This document shows positions 35,101-46,900 of a stretch of DNA of 64,000 bases, piece after piece; the stretch's first letter is position 1; every line of letters begins with the position of its first letter. The stretch is taken from the NCBI GenBank assembly GCA_947650365.1, contig OX393552.1, forward strand, positions 19,614,851-19,678,850. Reading direction: 5' to 3'. The notes under the pieces are model-generated. The model did not search any database and had not been told where the DNA came from. It was given only the letters and a program-made list of their open reading frames with translations. The stretch is from Chamaelirium japonicum. Lineage: Eukaryota > Streptophyta > Magnoliopsida > Liliales > Melanthiaceae. A program made the position numbers and the translations under genes.

Positions 35101-38100
35101 AGTTTTTTTATAAGTCCTTTAGTTGATGGTTGTCTCCTATCCACTAGGAATTATTTGATTTCGATTGGGATGCATTGTATAGTTGGATATAAACTTTTGG
35201 GATCATAAACGTATGCCAGTATCTAAATATATTTAAATGTGATTAAAATGCACTACATAGGTACATATGGACTCTTCATCTAGGGAATATTGTTGAAAAG
35301 GAAACATGGTATTTGTGAATTCTACCAACAGTAATGAGACTTCTTTAGTGTAAAGATCATTTGACATTATATGTACATATGGACTCTTAATCTAGGGAAC
35401 TTCGAAATCGAAACACGGTGTAGATGAACTCTACTGAGTCCGACAATAGTTTGTGCCATAGAGATTGATGTAATTCCTATATCAAAGCCTGCACCCTACA
35501 TTTTTGTCTAGAATTTATTAGTCTAGGGGGAACCTTAGAAGGAATGTTTCACTTTGGCACTTTATCTTGTAGTTTGCAGTGTTACCAAAATCGCTGACTT
35601 TTTGAAAAAGTCGCGTTTTAATCGCGACTTATTTCCCAAACGTTTGCTACGGGAATAAGTCGCGATTTATTCAAAAAGTCGGGGGTATTTTTTGAAAAAA
35701 ATCACGAATTACGTGTTTTTTTCCGTCTTTTTCCTGATTTTTGCTATTTTTTTTGTTAGAATACATATATATATATATATATATATATCTAATTATTACC
35801 TAATTTACCAAATTTTTTTCCTGATTTTTCCGATTTTTTCCTGATTTTTTTGTTTGTTTTTTCTCTTGCCGACTTTTTTCCGACTTCCGACTTGGTAACA
35901 TTGGTAGTTTGTGCCACGAAGATGGATGCAATTCCTATATGAAAGCTTGCATCCTACTTATATGTGTAGAATTTTGCTAGTCTACGAAAACTTTAGCACC
36001 CTGGGCTGCATGAGCTTAAACTGTGTTACCAATAAGGTAGATCTACTGACTTGCCAAATTGGCCTTCTAAATTTCTTGGCAGGCCTCTCTTACCAAGTTG
36101 CATTGGTCATGGTTCCAAACCAGTCTTAGACAGTTGGTGTCATGTTCGTAGCCGGTCAGAAGTTCTTCGTCTATCTTTTTTTTGGCACCTTCTTAATTGG
36201 AGTTGTGCTCCAAGCCTCCAAGAAAGGAATCTAACATCGACAAATTTTCTACGAAATGACCGAAATCTTTTTTCTTTTTTTCAGATTCGACATAGAAATT
36301 GTCTAAAATTTTGATAGTACCAAATTTTGGTTAGACATCACGAAATGTCGACCGAAATGACCACATTTGACTGAAATCTAACATTCCATATTTTTTTTGG
36401 ACAATTTAACAGAAAAATTCAAAGGTTCCATCTTTTTTAGTGAAAAATCATATCTTTTTTTTCTTCTCCATTATGAGTTTTTTTCATAACATCCCTATAT
36501 TTAACCAACGTTTCACCAAAATAGTCCAAAATTTGATCGAAATCCAACAAATGTCCACCAAAATATTTCCTTAAAAAAACAAAATTTTCACCGACAATTG
36601 ACCGAGATTTGACCGTGTCCTTTTTTTGACCGATCAAAATCAACATTTAAAACCTTGGCTCCAATTCGACTTATATTATTGTAGTACGATTTGGATGATG
36701 ATGACGATGTCCAAAAGAAGCCGAGTCACATAAAATAACTAGGACAAGGCTTGTGTTTATCCAAAACAAAGCCATGGGAGTTGAAGCACCACAAACCCCA
36801 GCTTTGGAGTAAGCATGGCCAATACCAAATCCTTTCAGGTGGAAGACGAGCTAGGCAAGGTATCAAGGGTTCATTGGTTGAGATTCAAGGTAGCTTTCTG
36901 ATACGTGTTACGACTTTCCTTCCAAGTTCTAAGTTTCTAAGAGAGACTACATACAAATCAGAGGTAGCATTCTGATAATTGTTACGTAAATAACCAGAGT
37001 ATGGGCCATTTGTAGTGTTCCATGCAATAGTGTCGGAGGTCACACACATCCTATTCACCTTCGTCAGAAGTGATTCATACATTATGTCCAGTCTGATATA
37101 CAACGAACCTTCACCATTGAGAACCTCCATGCAATTTCTTCACTGCTTATGGGGCAGAAAGGAGTGTCTCCAACTTATTTTCTAAAAGGGGGGTCACAAG
37201 AAGCAGACTTGTCACCATTTTCTACCTTATAAAAGCATACTGAAGGCTGTCTTGGGATGGTATTCCATTGACTTACAAATGATACTTGGCAAATCTTCTG
37301 TTAATATCTCTACATGTCTCGTCACCATCTTGTAAATCAATTGCTCTGCTGCTTGTATAAATTATTTTATGTTTGATCATTTGTGATTTGATGCATGATA
37401 CTTGGCAAATGTTTTGGGATGGTTAGCTATGACTTTTGAAGAATGTATATTGGGGCGTCAGATGGAAGGCTGTGTACATAACCAGAATTGGAGCGTCAGA
37501 TTTTCTGTGATTTGCTATAAGTTTTAGTCAAATCTAGCTAGACAAATCTTTCAGTTATAGCAATAACGTCATGCATATGTTTATCCTCTCCTCCGAGTAG
37601 TCACTAGTTGTTTTTTCTTTTATTTCAGTATTTTAAATCGACCTGCTTCTCTTATCGATATCAACTGATAAACTTACTTTTGCCTCTTTGTATTGCAGTA
37701 TTTGGATGAGAACAAACAGTTGATTCTGGCCATTCTTGACAACCAGAATTCAGGAAAAGCAGATGAATGTGCTGAGTAAGTCTGGTATCTCATCATTAGG
37801 CAATCATGCAATATGGAATGACCAAAATAAACTCTTAGAATCAACTTATTATGAGCACGTAAATTTTTTTTTAGGGAACTCCTATCCAAGTAGGGGTGGA
37901 TGGGGTTAAGCCTTACCCCAAGCTGTTAGTAATAATAAAAATACAAGTACCTAATATTGATTATGATTTACGCAAACATCAGATGTATCCTTCCTGTCAG
38001 TGAAAACATTGATACAATGAAGTCCACGTATCACGAAGAATGGGCTGCCCTCAAGAAGTTTGTTTTCTCCTACTTTATAATAAAAATTGAGACAAAGTGT

Positions 38101-41100
38101 AATGTTTCAGCAGGTTAACATTAATCCTATAGTAACAGTTAGGTTTAAGCATTTCAAATCATGTTATGATTTGAAGAGGGAATTATGAGGATTTGAGTGA
38201 CCTCTCCATACTCTGGCACCAAACCTTGATGGAAACCTGGACAGTTAACTTCAGTTTGAATCTGATCTTATAAGCAAACCAGGTTATTTAACGAATCCGT
38301 ACCTGCTTCAAATTTTAAATTAAAATGTGGTGGGCTCAAACTTGTTAGTTTGTGACACTTGTTACTGTACATATGAATATATAAGCCCCCTTAATCTTCC
38401 ATTATGCCATATTCACTCGACTTATCATCTACTTACCTATATGAATATAATAACTTATATAAATCTGGTACTTGTGTAGCTTTATTCCATCATGATATGT
38501 AAATTCATTGATAATTAATTTGTTGGCTAGTTCCTCCTTATCCACAGCTGAAATGTAAATAAATAGGTAAAAGAGACAAAGAAAAGAGAAAGAAGCAAGA
38601 AAAGAAGATAAGAAAAGAGGGAAGGGTTTTTGGTATTAGATCACGGATGACAGGACCTGCGGTATCTGTTCCCATGACCGTGAGCCATGCCTTTTAGTGA
38701 ATTTTTTTTCAAAACTACCCTACACGGGTAGCTTAATTACATGTACCATTTGAGTCAGGTTTACATGCCTGTCAACACTCCCCCCACAAGCGGTGCATAT
38801 ATATCAAGCACGCCAAGCTTGCCCAGAGTATCACTGAAGTGAGAAGTAGGATTTCCTTTTGTAAGTAAGTCTGGTAATTGGTCTTGTGAAGTAATGAATG
38901 GAAGACACACTACTCTTTCTACCAATTACGTATAAACTGTAGATCTAGCTCGACATGCTTGCCCGATCATGTTGAATTGGGTTACATGCAATGTTTATAG
39001 TTGCAATATTGTCACGATACAAGGGCATACGATTTGTAACTGGAAGAACCAATTCAAGCAATACAATTTAAAGCCACAACAGTTCAGCTCACCATATTTC
39101 AGTTACACCATGTTCCATATCTCTATATTCAGCTTCAACACTTGATCTGGCCACCATTATCCTTTTCTTGCTCCTCCAATTAAGTAGGTTTCCACCTACA
39201 AATGTGCTGTAATCTGAAGTAGAACGACGATCATCCACAAAGCCAGTCGAATCTGCATGTATGTAAGCCTCCGCTATTAGGTGATCATTATTAGCGAATA
39301 ATAATACTTTGCTAGAGAGTTTCTTCAAGTAACTAAGAATACATTCAACTTCCATACGATGTGGCGTGGTGAATACATATAATGAATGAAAACTCCAATA
39401 ACATAGGTAATATTAGGTCTAGTCATGGATAGATTCACAAGTCTTCTAAATAATCTATGAATTTATCTTGTGTATGATAATAAATCTCCTTCATGCTCGC
39501 TTAGCTCATGATTAAGATCTATAGGTGTATCAGTTGATTTTTCACATAGCTTCCCTATATGATTAAGTAGATCCAAAGTATACTTCCTTTGGGAGATGAA
39601 TAGACACCTAAACACTTTTATACTGATTAAATTTTAAGTGGCACATAATCCCTTAAATTGAGTTGGGAGATATTTCTTCCATTATTGAATTTCAGATGGA
39701 CAGTTTCCGGTAATGACTGTCATCCATATAGACAATCAATAATGTCATATCCTCCTTACTTTGCTCGACAAACAAGGTATGATCTGATTGACATTGTCGA
39801 TAGCCTATCTTCTGAACCAAATCGTTAGGCATGTCAAACCAAGCCCTAGAAGTTGCTTTAAGCCATATATAGATTTTCTCAAGTGGCACACTTTTCTTTT
39901 GCTACCGTGGTGCATAAACCCTGGCACTGAGCCTTGAAAATTGAACAACGTGATATCTTCATTCTACTTTTGTCCTAGACTTCATCCTAAATATTTATTT
40001 AGGAAGTCCTATTTATCATATACAAATTCTTTCCGAAACATCTGAGAAATTTTTCTGTATTGCTTATCTGCTATTGCAGGAATCAGGCTAAGCTTCAACG
40101 AAATCTTATGTACCTGGCAGCAATTGCAGATAGTCAGCCCCAAGTTCCCACCATCGCACAGGTGTAGACCACTTTCAACATATAAGATTTTGAATCCCCC
40201 CCCTTCCCCCTGAACACACTCGCGCACAATTTTTTTGCTTATCCATTTGTCATGATTTCTCTCATGTTAGTATATTGGTAACTGTGATTATTCGGTGAGA
40301 GAAATTTTACTATGACATATTGGTAGCATCATCATCATCCAAGTCTTAAATCCTTCAAGATGGGGTTGACTATGAGATTGATAATTTTCCAGCCAGCTAT
40401 CAACCTGACATCAATCCTCTAAGATTGGTACGAAAACCTGAACAAGGCATCTTGGCAAGAGAGGTATGCCAAGAAAAGTAAAAAAAGACCAATTGGCAGG
40501 TAGGGAAACCTAACATCACCACCTTTCTTGGTAATCTTATATCTCTTGTTCCCCTCGTAGTCAGCTTATTTCCGGATTTCCTTCACTGGTTCTTTTGTCC
40601 CAATATTTCATATAGATCGTCAAAATTGGTAACAACGAGAATTAAATTAAAATTAAAGGTTCAAGGCTACTAATCATCACTAAAAATGTGGGAATGTTTC
40701 CTGTGCTTCTCATCTTATTAAAATTTTTTTTCTCCAACAGTATTCTCCCAATGCTGTGATGCACTCAGGCCCTCATTACATGCCACACCAGCAAACCCAG
40801 CAGATGACCCCCCAATCCTTTATGGCTGCAAGATCCTCGATGCTCTATGCTCAGTCTCCAATGTCCGCATTGCAGCAGCAGCAGCAGCAAGCGATGCTGC
40901 ATAGCCAGCTCGGGATGAGCACTGGGGGCAGCGCTGGCTTCAGCATGCTTCATGGCGAGACCGGCGGCGGCGGTAGCAGCAGCACGCTGACAGGCGGCGT
41001 GTTCGCTGACTTTGGCCGCAGTAGTGGAGCTGCGAAGCAGGACGTTGGTGGCGCAATGCATTCTGAAGGGCGCGGCGGCAACTCTGGAGGGCAAAGCGGG

Positions 41101-41151
41101 GACGGGACTGATTCTCTGTACATGAAAGGCTCCGAAGAGGATGGGAACTAA
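29048..41151 (+). CDS. GIF1: GRF-interacting factor, GIF1/ANGUSTIFOLIA3 type (SSXT/SYT family), complete
   Basis: This is a transcriptional coactivator that pairs with GROWTH-REGULATING FACTORs and recruits SWI/SNF chromatin remodelling to promote cell proliferation in leaves and other organs (known for the family). Four exons join at 29048-29131, 37699-37775, 40080-40161 and 40741-41151, giving 654 nt and 217 aa; Arabidopsis GIF1 is 210 aa. The N-terminus MQQHLMQMQPMMAAYASPSQ and the SNH domain (residues about 20-75: VTTDIIQQYLDENKQLILAI, then LQRNLMYLAAIADSQPQ) match the family. The C-terminus is Q-, M- and G-rich (poly-Q at about 120-125) and ends KGSEEDGN. All introns are GT-AG. The start is the family's invariant first Met. 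The first intron (8.6 kb) is unusually long. GIF1 is preferred over GIF2/GIF3 because of the MAAY N-terminus, but paralogue identity is not proven. Confidence 0.95.
29438..29466. repeat. Poly-C run (29 nt)
   Basis: 29 consecutive C residues lie about 300 bp into GIF1 intron 1. The length may be unreliable, because sequencers handle such runs poorly. Confidence 0.9.
30749..30962 (-). mobile_element. tRNA-derived SINE (Au-like) in GIF1 intron 1
   Basis: On the minus strand it reads from a tRNA-like head with an A-box-like 'taggagagttgg' and a B box 'gggttcaactcc', through a body containing 'gagtgggtcgggcttcacccc', to 'aacacccgctaatctc' and an A-rich tail. A 17-bp target duplication with one mismatch (ctattgStataattttt) lies at 30732-30748 and 30963-30979. 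Head, tail and long duplication together identify a SINE. It stands antisense to the host gene. Confidence 0.88.
31757..32282. repeat. Stretch bounded by 25-bp direct repeats
   Basis: The word 'taaattaagcataaataca' plus 'catttaa' occurs at about 31757-31782 and 32252-32277. Between them is 'tttacctaggttcgg', which resembles antisense plant LTR or LINE-like DNA. It could be an insertion or a local duplication; no family was recognised. Confidence 0.45.
35259..35985. repeat. Local duplications in GIF1 intron 1
   Basis: One unit with 'catatggactct(t/t)(c/a)atctagggaa' occurs at about 35259-35345 and 35372-35450. A second with 'agtttgtgcca' and 'aattcctatat(c/g)aaagc(c/t)tgca' occurs at 35449-35540 and 35906-35985. 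The second pair is separated by the hAT-type element. Confidence 0.65.
35577..35903. mobile_element. Non-autonomous hAT-type element (327 bp)
   Basis: The ends are CAGTGTTACCAA and, inverted, CAATGTTACCAA. The 8-bp duplication GTAGTTTG lies at 35569-35576 and 35904-35911. The interior is built from 'cgactttttc', 'gaaaaagtcg' and 'cctgattttt' words plus an (AT)n run at 35764-35788. There is no coding capacity. Confidence 0.8.
36225..36656. repeat. Degenerate word-rich element, probably hAT-type
   Basis: It is filled with variants of 'gaccgaaat', 'caaaattttg' and 'tttcggt' words and ends 'tttaaaaccttg', the same end as the element at 47129-47429. Near copies of 'gctccaa' flank it. The boundaries are uncertain. 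Confidence 0.4.
37699..37775 (+). CDS. GIF1: GIF1 exon 2
   Basis: It encodes YLDENKQLILAILDNQNSGKADECA plus two bases of a Glu codon. The acceptor is tattgcag, and the donor GA|gtaag is completed by G of exon 3. Confidence 0.95.
37776..40079 (+). other. GIF1 intron 2 (2304 bp)
   Basis: The intron holds a copia fossil on the opposite strand in its second half. The first part (37776-38550) is AT-rich without recognised content. Confidence 0.85.
38560..39990 (-). mobile_element. Ty1/copia fragment in GIF1 intron 2, fossil
   Basis: On the minus strand the order is reverse transcriptase (about 39890-39690, including WLKATSRAWFD), then RNase H (about 39355-39089, including SSVEAEYRDM). A purine-rich 'gggggga' follows, then an LTR-like start TGTTGACAGG at 38777 reading leftward. 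The 5' half of the element is absent. It is broken in several places. The LTR's far end is uncertain. Confidence 0.8.
40080..40161 (+). CDS. GIF1: GIF1 exon 3
   Basis: It encodes NQAKLQRNLMYLAAIADSQPQVPTIAQ after the split Glu codon. The acceptor is ctattgcag and the donor CAG|gtgtag. It is the most conserved piece of the SNH domain. Confidence 0.95.
40741..41151 (+). CDS. GIF1: GIF1 exon 4
   Basis: It encodes 136 residues from YSPNAVMHSGPHYM to SEEDGN and the TAA stop. The acceptor is tctccaacag. The region is rich in Gln, Met, Ser and Gly, as in other GIF proteins. Codons are GC-rich relative to the flanking intron. Confidence 0.95.
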   Translation, partial: YSPNAVMHSGPHYMPHQQTQQMTPQSFMAARSSMLYAQSPMSALQQQQQQAMLHSQLGMSTGGSAGFSMLHGETGGGGSSSTLTGGVFADFGRSSGAAKQDVGGAMHSEGRGGNSGGQSGDGTDSLYMKGSEEDGN

Positions 41152-41420
41152 GCTGGTGGCTGTGGTGACTGTCTGTTTGACAGTTTTCTCATGTTGGTTG
41201 GGACTTGGGAGGGGGGGGTGGGGGGGGGGGGGGGGATGATTAATAACTTTCTGAACAATGAATGACTGCGTTTTGTGTGGAATGGACCACTACTGAAGGC
41301 CTGTGTTTGTATATTTAGGAGGTTTCAGAATGTTAGATGTTTCTTTGGTGTTGGCTGTTGCAGTACTCTGGGGATTTTTGCTCATGTTATATTTTGGGAA
41401 TTTTTGCATGCCTCTGTAAG
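41152..41420 (+). other. Probable GIF1 3' untranslated region
   Basis: It follows the TAA stop and contains an interrupted poly-G (41211-41235) and T-rich DNA. The 3' end is not visible. Confidence 0.45.
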
Positions 41421-41537
41421 GCTAAGGTCTTTGGTCGTGGGGAATCCTAATAGGCGTTCGATGGGACTTTTCGAGGTTACTGATTCATTGAGCCTTTCGC
41501 TCAAACGGTTATTCGGATGACCCTAGTAAGTCGGATG

Positions 41538-42270
41538 ATGTTGGGATTTGAACTATGTAGGCTGTTTTCGACCGCCAGATGCCCAATCCAAGGGCTGGCA
41601 ATGGGGAACCTGTATGCATCTATAAATAGGCCATAGTGAGCATATTTATGTTCACTCTTGTGATATTTTATGGAGATCTTAGATGGGGATTTTGTTGGAG
41701 AGCTGCCAATTGGGAAACCTATTCCATCCTTCTTGGCGGCTTGATTCATCCCTCGATTGAAGCTCGGATTCATCTTTCTATTGGTTTGGAGATCCAATTG
41801 GAGGGGGTGAAGATCTAACCTATGTTTTGTGATTTTGCAAAGCCCTTTCTTCGATTGGTTTCTTTGGTGTGATCATTCAAAGACAACTTCAACGATCCCT
41901 AGTTTCTGTTGAGGGCAACCGGAGCCGTTGCTCTGATTGTTACCCACTCTTGATTGGTTACTTGAGGTTGTGCGGTGCGTAATATCTGTGCATGACAAAA
42001 TTCACTAGAGATCAGTGGTAGGAGCATTGGCCGTGGAAGGGCAACAGGGTGAAAGAACGCAGTGATCATGTGTCCAACGTTCTCGACCTTAGGATTGCAT
42101 ATCAGAAATGTTTGAACTTCAAAATCATAGTGACTTTGTGTTGGGTCCGAGCTTGCTCGGCGAGGTTTTTCTCGGTTGGGTTTCCTCATAAAATCTTGTG
42201 TGCTTTCTGTACTTGATTGTGTTAGTCTTCTATGTTTCCACCCTTCGGTCTATTCCTTGCAACCTTGAAA
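41538..42270 (+). repeat. LTR-like segment, possibly a solo LTR
   Basis: It starts TGTTGGGATTTG, has 'ctataaatagg' at about 41619, and later 'cggcgaggtttttctcggttgggtttcctc', the style of plant copia LTR tails. No matching partner or target duplication was found, so the ends and identity are tentative. The remaining intergenic DNA to 42960 is AT-rich with 'tatagagaaaat' words. Confidence 0.35.
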
Positions 42271-42969
42271 TTAAAGCAAAGAGAGCTTAGCCTAAAAATT
42301 AGGGAGCACCAAGTACTTGACCCTCATTGGAGTAGGGGGGTTTTCATTATAGCTAAAGAATGTTATATAGAATTAATATACATTATATAGAAAAGAAAAT
42401 ATAGATAATGTTGTAGAGAAAATATTATACATGAAAAATATTGTAGATAGAAAATACTATAAATTGAGAAATAGTATACAGAGAATGTAGGTAAAACAAA
42501 TATTATGTAAAATACTGTAGAGAGCCAATATTGAAACATAAAATATGAAAGAGTGCCCCATACTTAGTAGAGTCCAAGGTAAATTAAGTAGAGTAAAGGA
42601 AATCTTGTGGATACTCCAATTGTTGCGCGCGCGCACACACACATATACATGCTCACTTCACCCTGCTACTGCTTATCGGTTGTTGACATGATCACCCATG
42701 CTAGCCGAAGGGAGGTCGATATTGACCGGTAGATGACACTAGTGTGATCTGCAATGTCTACTCGAATCGAGTTCTATTCTCCAAGTTGTGAGCCAATGAG
42801 GGATAATGTTTCTTCCATTTTCATCTAGTGATTCTGGTACGAACATGTTGTCAAGTCCTACAACATAGCATATATCTTTCGGCTTATGGTGGGAAGCAAC
42901 AATCCTTGAGGTGCGTCTGAATTTGGTTCTTTCGAGAGGAATTTGGGTCCAGACAGTTTAAAACCTTTA

Positions 42970-43316
42970 GGGTCCGTTCTTTTGATGAGTAATGCTTTAC
43001 TAAGGTAATTTAATTGCCTGAAACATCTAATCCTTGTAACATTAAATGTATCGGGAAATTTTAAAGATCGAATACAGAGAGAATAAATGCTATAAAGAGA
43101 GTATTTTAAAGATAGAAAACAAAGAGAATTGTAAAAGGAAAGAGATTGTAGAGAGAAAAAATGTTATAGAAAGAGAACGTCACATAAGGGATGTTATGGA
43201 GTGATGTTATAGAAAGAGAACGTTGTAACGAGACAAAACTGACTTTTGGGCTAAAACTGGATTGTGGTATTTCATAATAAAAACCTAAAATTTCAAAACT
43301 AACGCCAAACATGCCC
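42970..43316. mobile_element. PIF/Harbinger-like MITE (347 bp)
   Basis: The left end is GGGTCCGTTC and the right end is AACGCCAAACATGCCC. TTA duplications flank it (42967-42969 and 43317-43319). The interior carries 'tatagaaagagaacg' repeats. It lies between the convergent GIF1 and FLK genes. Confidence 0.6.
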
Positions 43317-43754
43317 TTAATTTTTTAGGTTTAGAAAAGGTGGTGTTATTTCCCTTCTCTTTTTTTTTTTCCTTTAATTTCTATTTGCAAAGGGATTAAG
43401 AATAACCACTGTACTTAATCAATAGTTCAACACCCCTGCACAACCTTCAGAACAAGCTGATGGGTCCCTTAGCTAACCAATAAATTTTCACAAAGAACAC
43501 AGCACAACACCATCAACAAGTAACATTAAACGTTTAGGGATTAGATTCAGTGGGAAGCATGACATGGTTAATTGAAACAAACTTTGATGTCACAGATTAC
43601 ATGACGAATCAAAAAGATCGATGCCATGGCGACCAAAGCACCGATCTGTTATCATCGCATCCATGGATTCTGTTGCCAAAATCTTGTCTTCTAAAAGTAT
43701 CATTACAGATTCAGTTTACTAATATCTCAATGGCTACACACAACTCGCACTTGC

Positions 43755-43955
43755 CTAATATCCATAGTTGGCACCGTAACCAGACCCGTACCCCCCACCT
43801 GCGTGTGAAGCGGGACCGGCATTAGCTGGAGGAGATCCGTACACGGGGCCATGCGCCGCTGGGTACGAACCGTAGCCCTGATCAGAAGGGCCCATCTGGT
43901 GGTTCTGCACTGGAGCCGGCGATGGAGCCGGAGCTCCAGCTCCAGCAATGAAGTT
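43755..43955 (-). CDS. FLK: FLK exon 6 (last)
   Basis: It encodes [11 protein letters not shown] to GYGANYGY and a TAG stop. The acceptor is cattgcag. This is the Gly/Tyr/Pro-rich tail following KH3. Confidence 0.93.
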   Translation of the reverse strand, partial: NFIAGAGAPAPSPAPVQNHQMGPSDQGYGSYPAAHGPVYGSPPANAGPASHAGGGYGSGYGANYGY

Positions 43956-46900
43956 CTGCAATGACGAACAATGTCGTTGGTCAGCAAGTGAGGAATGCAG
44001 CAGCGGGTAGAGACAAAGGGGGAGAGAAAAAAAAGGTTGTGCCTGTATCAATTGCTGAGCAGTCTGAACTTGCGTAGCACTCCCGTTGATCTCCACGGTC
44101 ATCTCTCCGGGGGCACCCCTGCTTTCTTGTATGGTTATGGTCGCACCACTGCTCCGCCGGATGTAGCTGATGCTGGCACCAGCTGCCCCAATCACAGCAT
44201 CGGCATATGATAGCGGAATTTGCATGTGATGTGTCACCTGTTGGAGCTCCCAAGTGACAACAAGATTATTGCAGCACAGCCGATATTGATGAAGTTGTGC
44301 ATCAAAAGAATTTGTTGGAAGGGAAGGAATAATAGAAATTGTTAAGAAAGTCTTCCTCGTATGGTTGCTTGTAGAGAAAATCAAGAACGGTTTGTTTACA
44401 GCAAGTGTTCTTTCACGTCATTGCCTTTTGAATGTAATTACAGAACATACCTGGGACACCATTTGTGGTGGTTGCTGATTCGCCGATGGATGAAACCCCA
44501 TCGGCGTCGCATCTCGTCCGTATGTAGAGATACCATGGTGAGGTTCCCTCTCGTAATGAGGGTATTCAGGGGGCGGGTAGAAATGATCATGCGGACGTGG
44601 AGGCATGAACTGGGGATCACCCCCGTAGCCGGGACCAACAGCGCTCAGAGGAGGGCCCTGAGGATGGCCCCAAGATTGAGGCGGTGGCATGTACTGTGGT
44701 GGCATGTGTTGCCCCATATGAGGATGCGGCATCGACATCTGCGGAGTTGATCACTTTAATTACACTAGCAGTACGCAGCTTAACTTTTCCGATTAAAGCT
44801 TTCCCGAATTATTGATTGCAATGCCATGCACTGAAATGTGGGATAGAACAAGACTTACATGCATTTCAAATAAAGGAAGCACACTGCGGTCGACCAGAAA
44901 TCTCCTCAAGTGATTCGCAATTAGTTCTAGAGCTTGATGCGTTGCTGTGGGTTCTCCTTGTATCTCAACAACTCTATCATCTTGCAAAGCAACAGGAGGT
45001 AGGTCATCTGCAGAAAATTCCATCCATGCACGACGGTAGAACGCCAACTCAAGAAATTAGAGCCAAATATTATATAATACAAAGTAATTGTGACAAGAAT
45101 TCTACCCCAATTGATTTGAGGGAAGTAATATCTAGTAAGTAGTAGGAAATGATAGAATCGTGAACCCAAATTCCTTCTTACAGCATGAAACCGGATTATA
45201 CAACCACACGAGGCTAATGCACAAAATGAAGGGGTCTATAAGCTGATGTGTTGTGTCAGAAATAAGACTGAACAAACAAGATTGAAAAAAAAAATGCTAA
45301 TGTTCTTAGATGGGAAAATACATATAGAAAATAGTTCAGGAAAAATAGAAAAACTAATTGGGAAAGATTAGGAGTCAAATTGCAATTGCTTTTTTGTGCA
45401 TAGATTTTTAGTTTTCGAGTCCTAGTTGAGTTAGGATTTATCCTAATCAGGTCTATATAAGGAGAGGGCCTCAACCTTTTTTAAATCATTTTTTTATGAA
45501 TAAAATTTTTATATTTTAGTCATTGCTGAATTTCTTTAGAAGAGCTATTCAAAGACTTCTTGCCTCTCTCTTCCCTCTTTCTACTCTATCGTGGATACCC
45601 ACCAGAAATGATACTTGAAGACATATCCGACACACAAGTGAAAATACATGCGGACGTGGCATGTATCGAGCTGCACCGGTGAATTGTGCGTTGATCCAGT
45701 CAAGGCTCTTTTGCCGCCACATCACCATGTGTCGGAGTTATGTGGGTCAGTTGTGCTTGAATAGCAGTGATCTTGATACATTAATATTGGGTCTTGTTCT
45801 CCTTCGGCGTTTTCTCTCATATCAGATGGAATATTACTCCCAGTAGTATTATCATTAGCACATAGAACGATACCTCCCGTGGAACATAATATTCAACTAT
45901 TCGTAAGATGTACGCAACCAATGATTTATTAATGTCACTGGTGATATATTAATGACACTAGTGATTTATTATTGTTATTGGTGACATAATAGCCAACACA
46001 TATCATGCATCCTTTGATGGAAATCGTCCTCGGTCATATGATCCAAATCGAGGATGCAATCTAATTTCCATTTGCAGTGTCATCTACTGAAGCCGTTGGA
46101 CCTGTATGATTACAACTTTGCCACAAAATGGGTCCCCCCATCTTGTTATTTTTGATACAGCCAATGCCGTCCTCTCACAATTATTGTCATTGGTGACATC
46201 GCTTAGGTTATGTTACTAGTAATAGAAGCTCAGTGGTTGGCAGTGGAGGTGTGGGGCCTACATAAGGAAAAAAATAAAAGACATGTAAAGAGTGGTCTTA
46301 GTAAAGATGTATTTTGAAATCGAGTGAGGTCTCGGCTTTTTACTTTTTCCAGATGCAGGCCCCACCCAAACCACCTACACACACTGAATAGAGCAGCACA
46401 TGGGGTAGCCAACAAAAATTGTTCCATCATAAATGATTGTAAGAATAAAAGCAAAAGGCATCAATATATGTGGTGAACTATGATCCAAGGAAATACAGAA
46501 AAATGGTTAGAACAACTGTACCAAGAATACGAACAGTGGAGTTAGAAGCTTCTTGGATAGATTTTATGGTTGCTCCCTGTTTTCCAATCAGGGTTCCAGC
46601 TTGTGTAGCTGATACTAGTAGCCTTGTTGGTACAATGTTACCAGCAATCGATGGAGCATGCTTAATTTCCCCATCTAAGCCATCAACTATACGAGTATGA
46701 ACCCTTAGCAGACCATCCATAGCAGGAGAAATCGAAGCATCCTGTTCCTCTTTTGCTGAAATAATAACCTTTAACAGTGAACAAGAATAAATCATCAGCC
46801 TAAAGCACAAATTCTTAGAGAAATTCGAAACTTGACGAAAACATTCTGATTATCTGCTACAAGTTGCATAGATCAATTTGTAATAGGGGCATAAATAGAA

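Larger units (their letters stand above)
29132..37698 (+). other. GIF1 intron 1 (8567 bp)
   Basis: This is AT-rich intron sequence holding a 29-nt poly-C, a SINE, a hAT-type element, a local duplication and degenerate repeats (listed separately). No conserved reading frame was seen, and stretches such as 32950-35250 show nothing I recognise. Confidence 0.85.

Noticed and set aside
43995-45142. Open frames on the + strand opposite the FLK exons
   Set aside because: Shadows of the minus-strand KH exons, which match the family and have proper splice sites.
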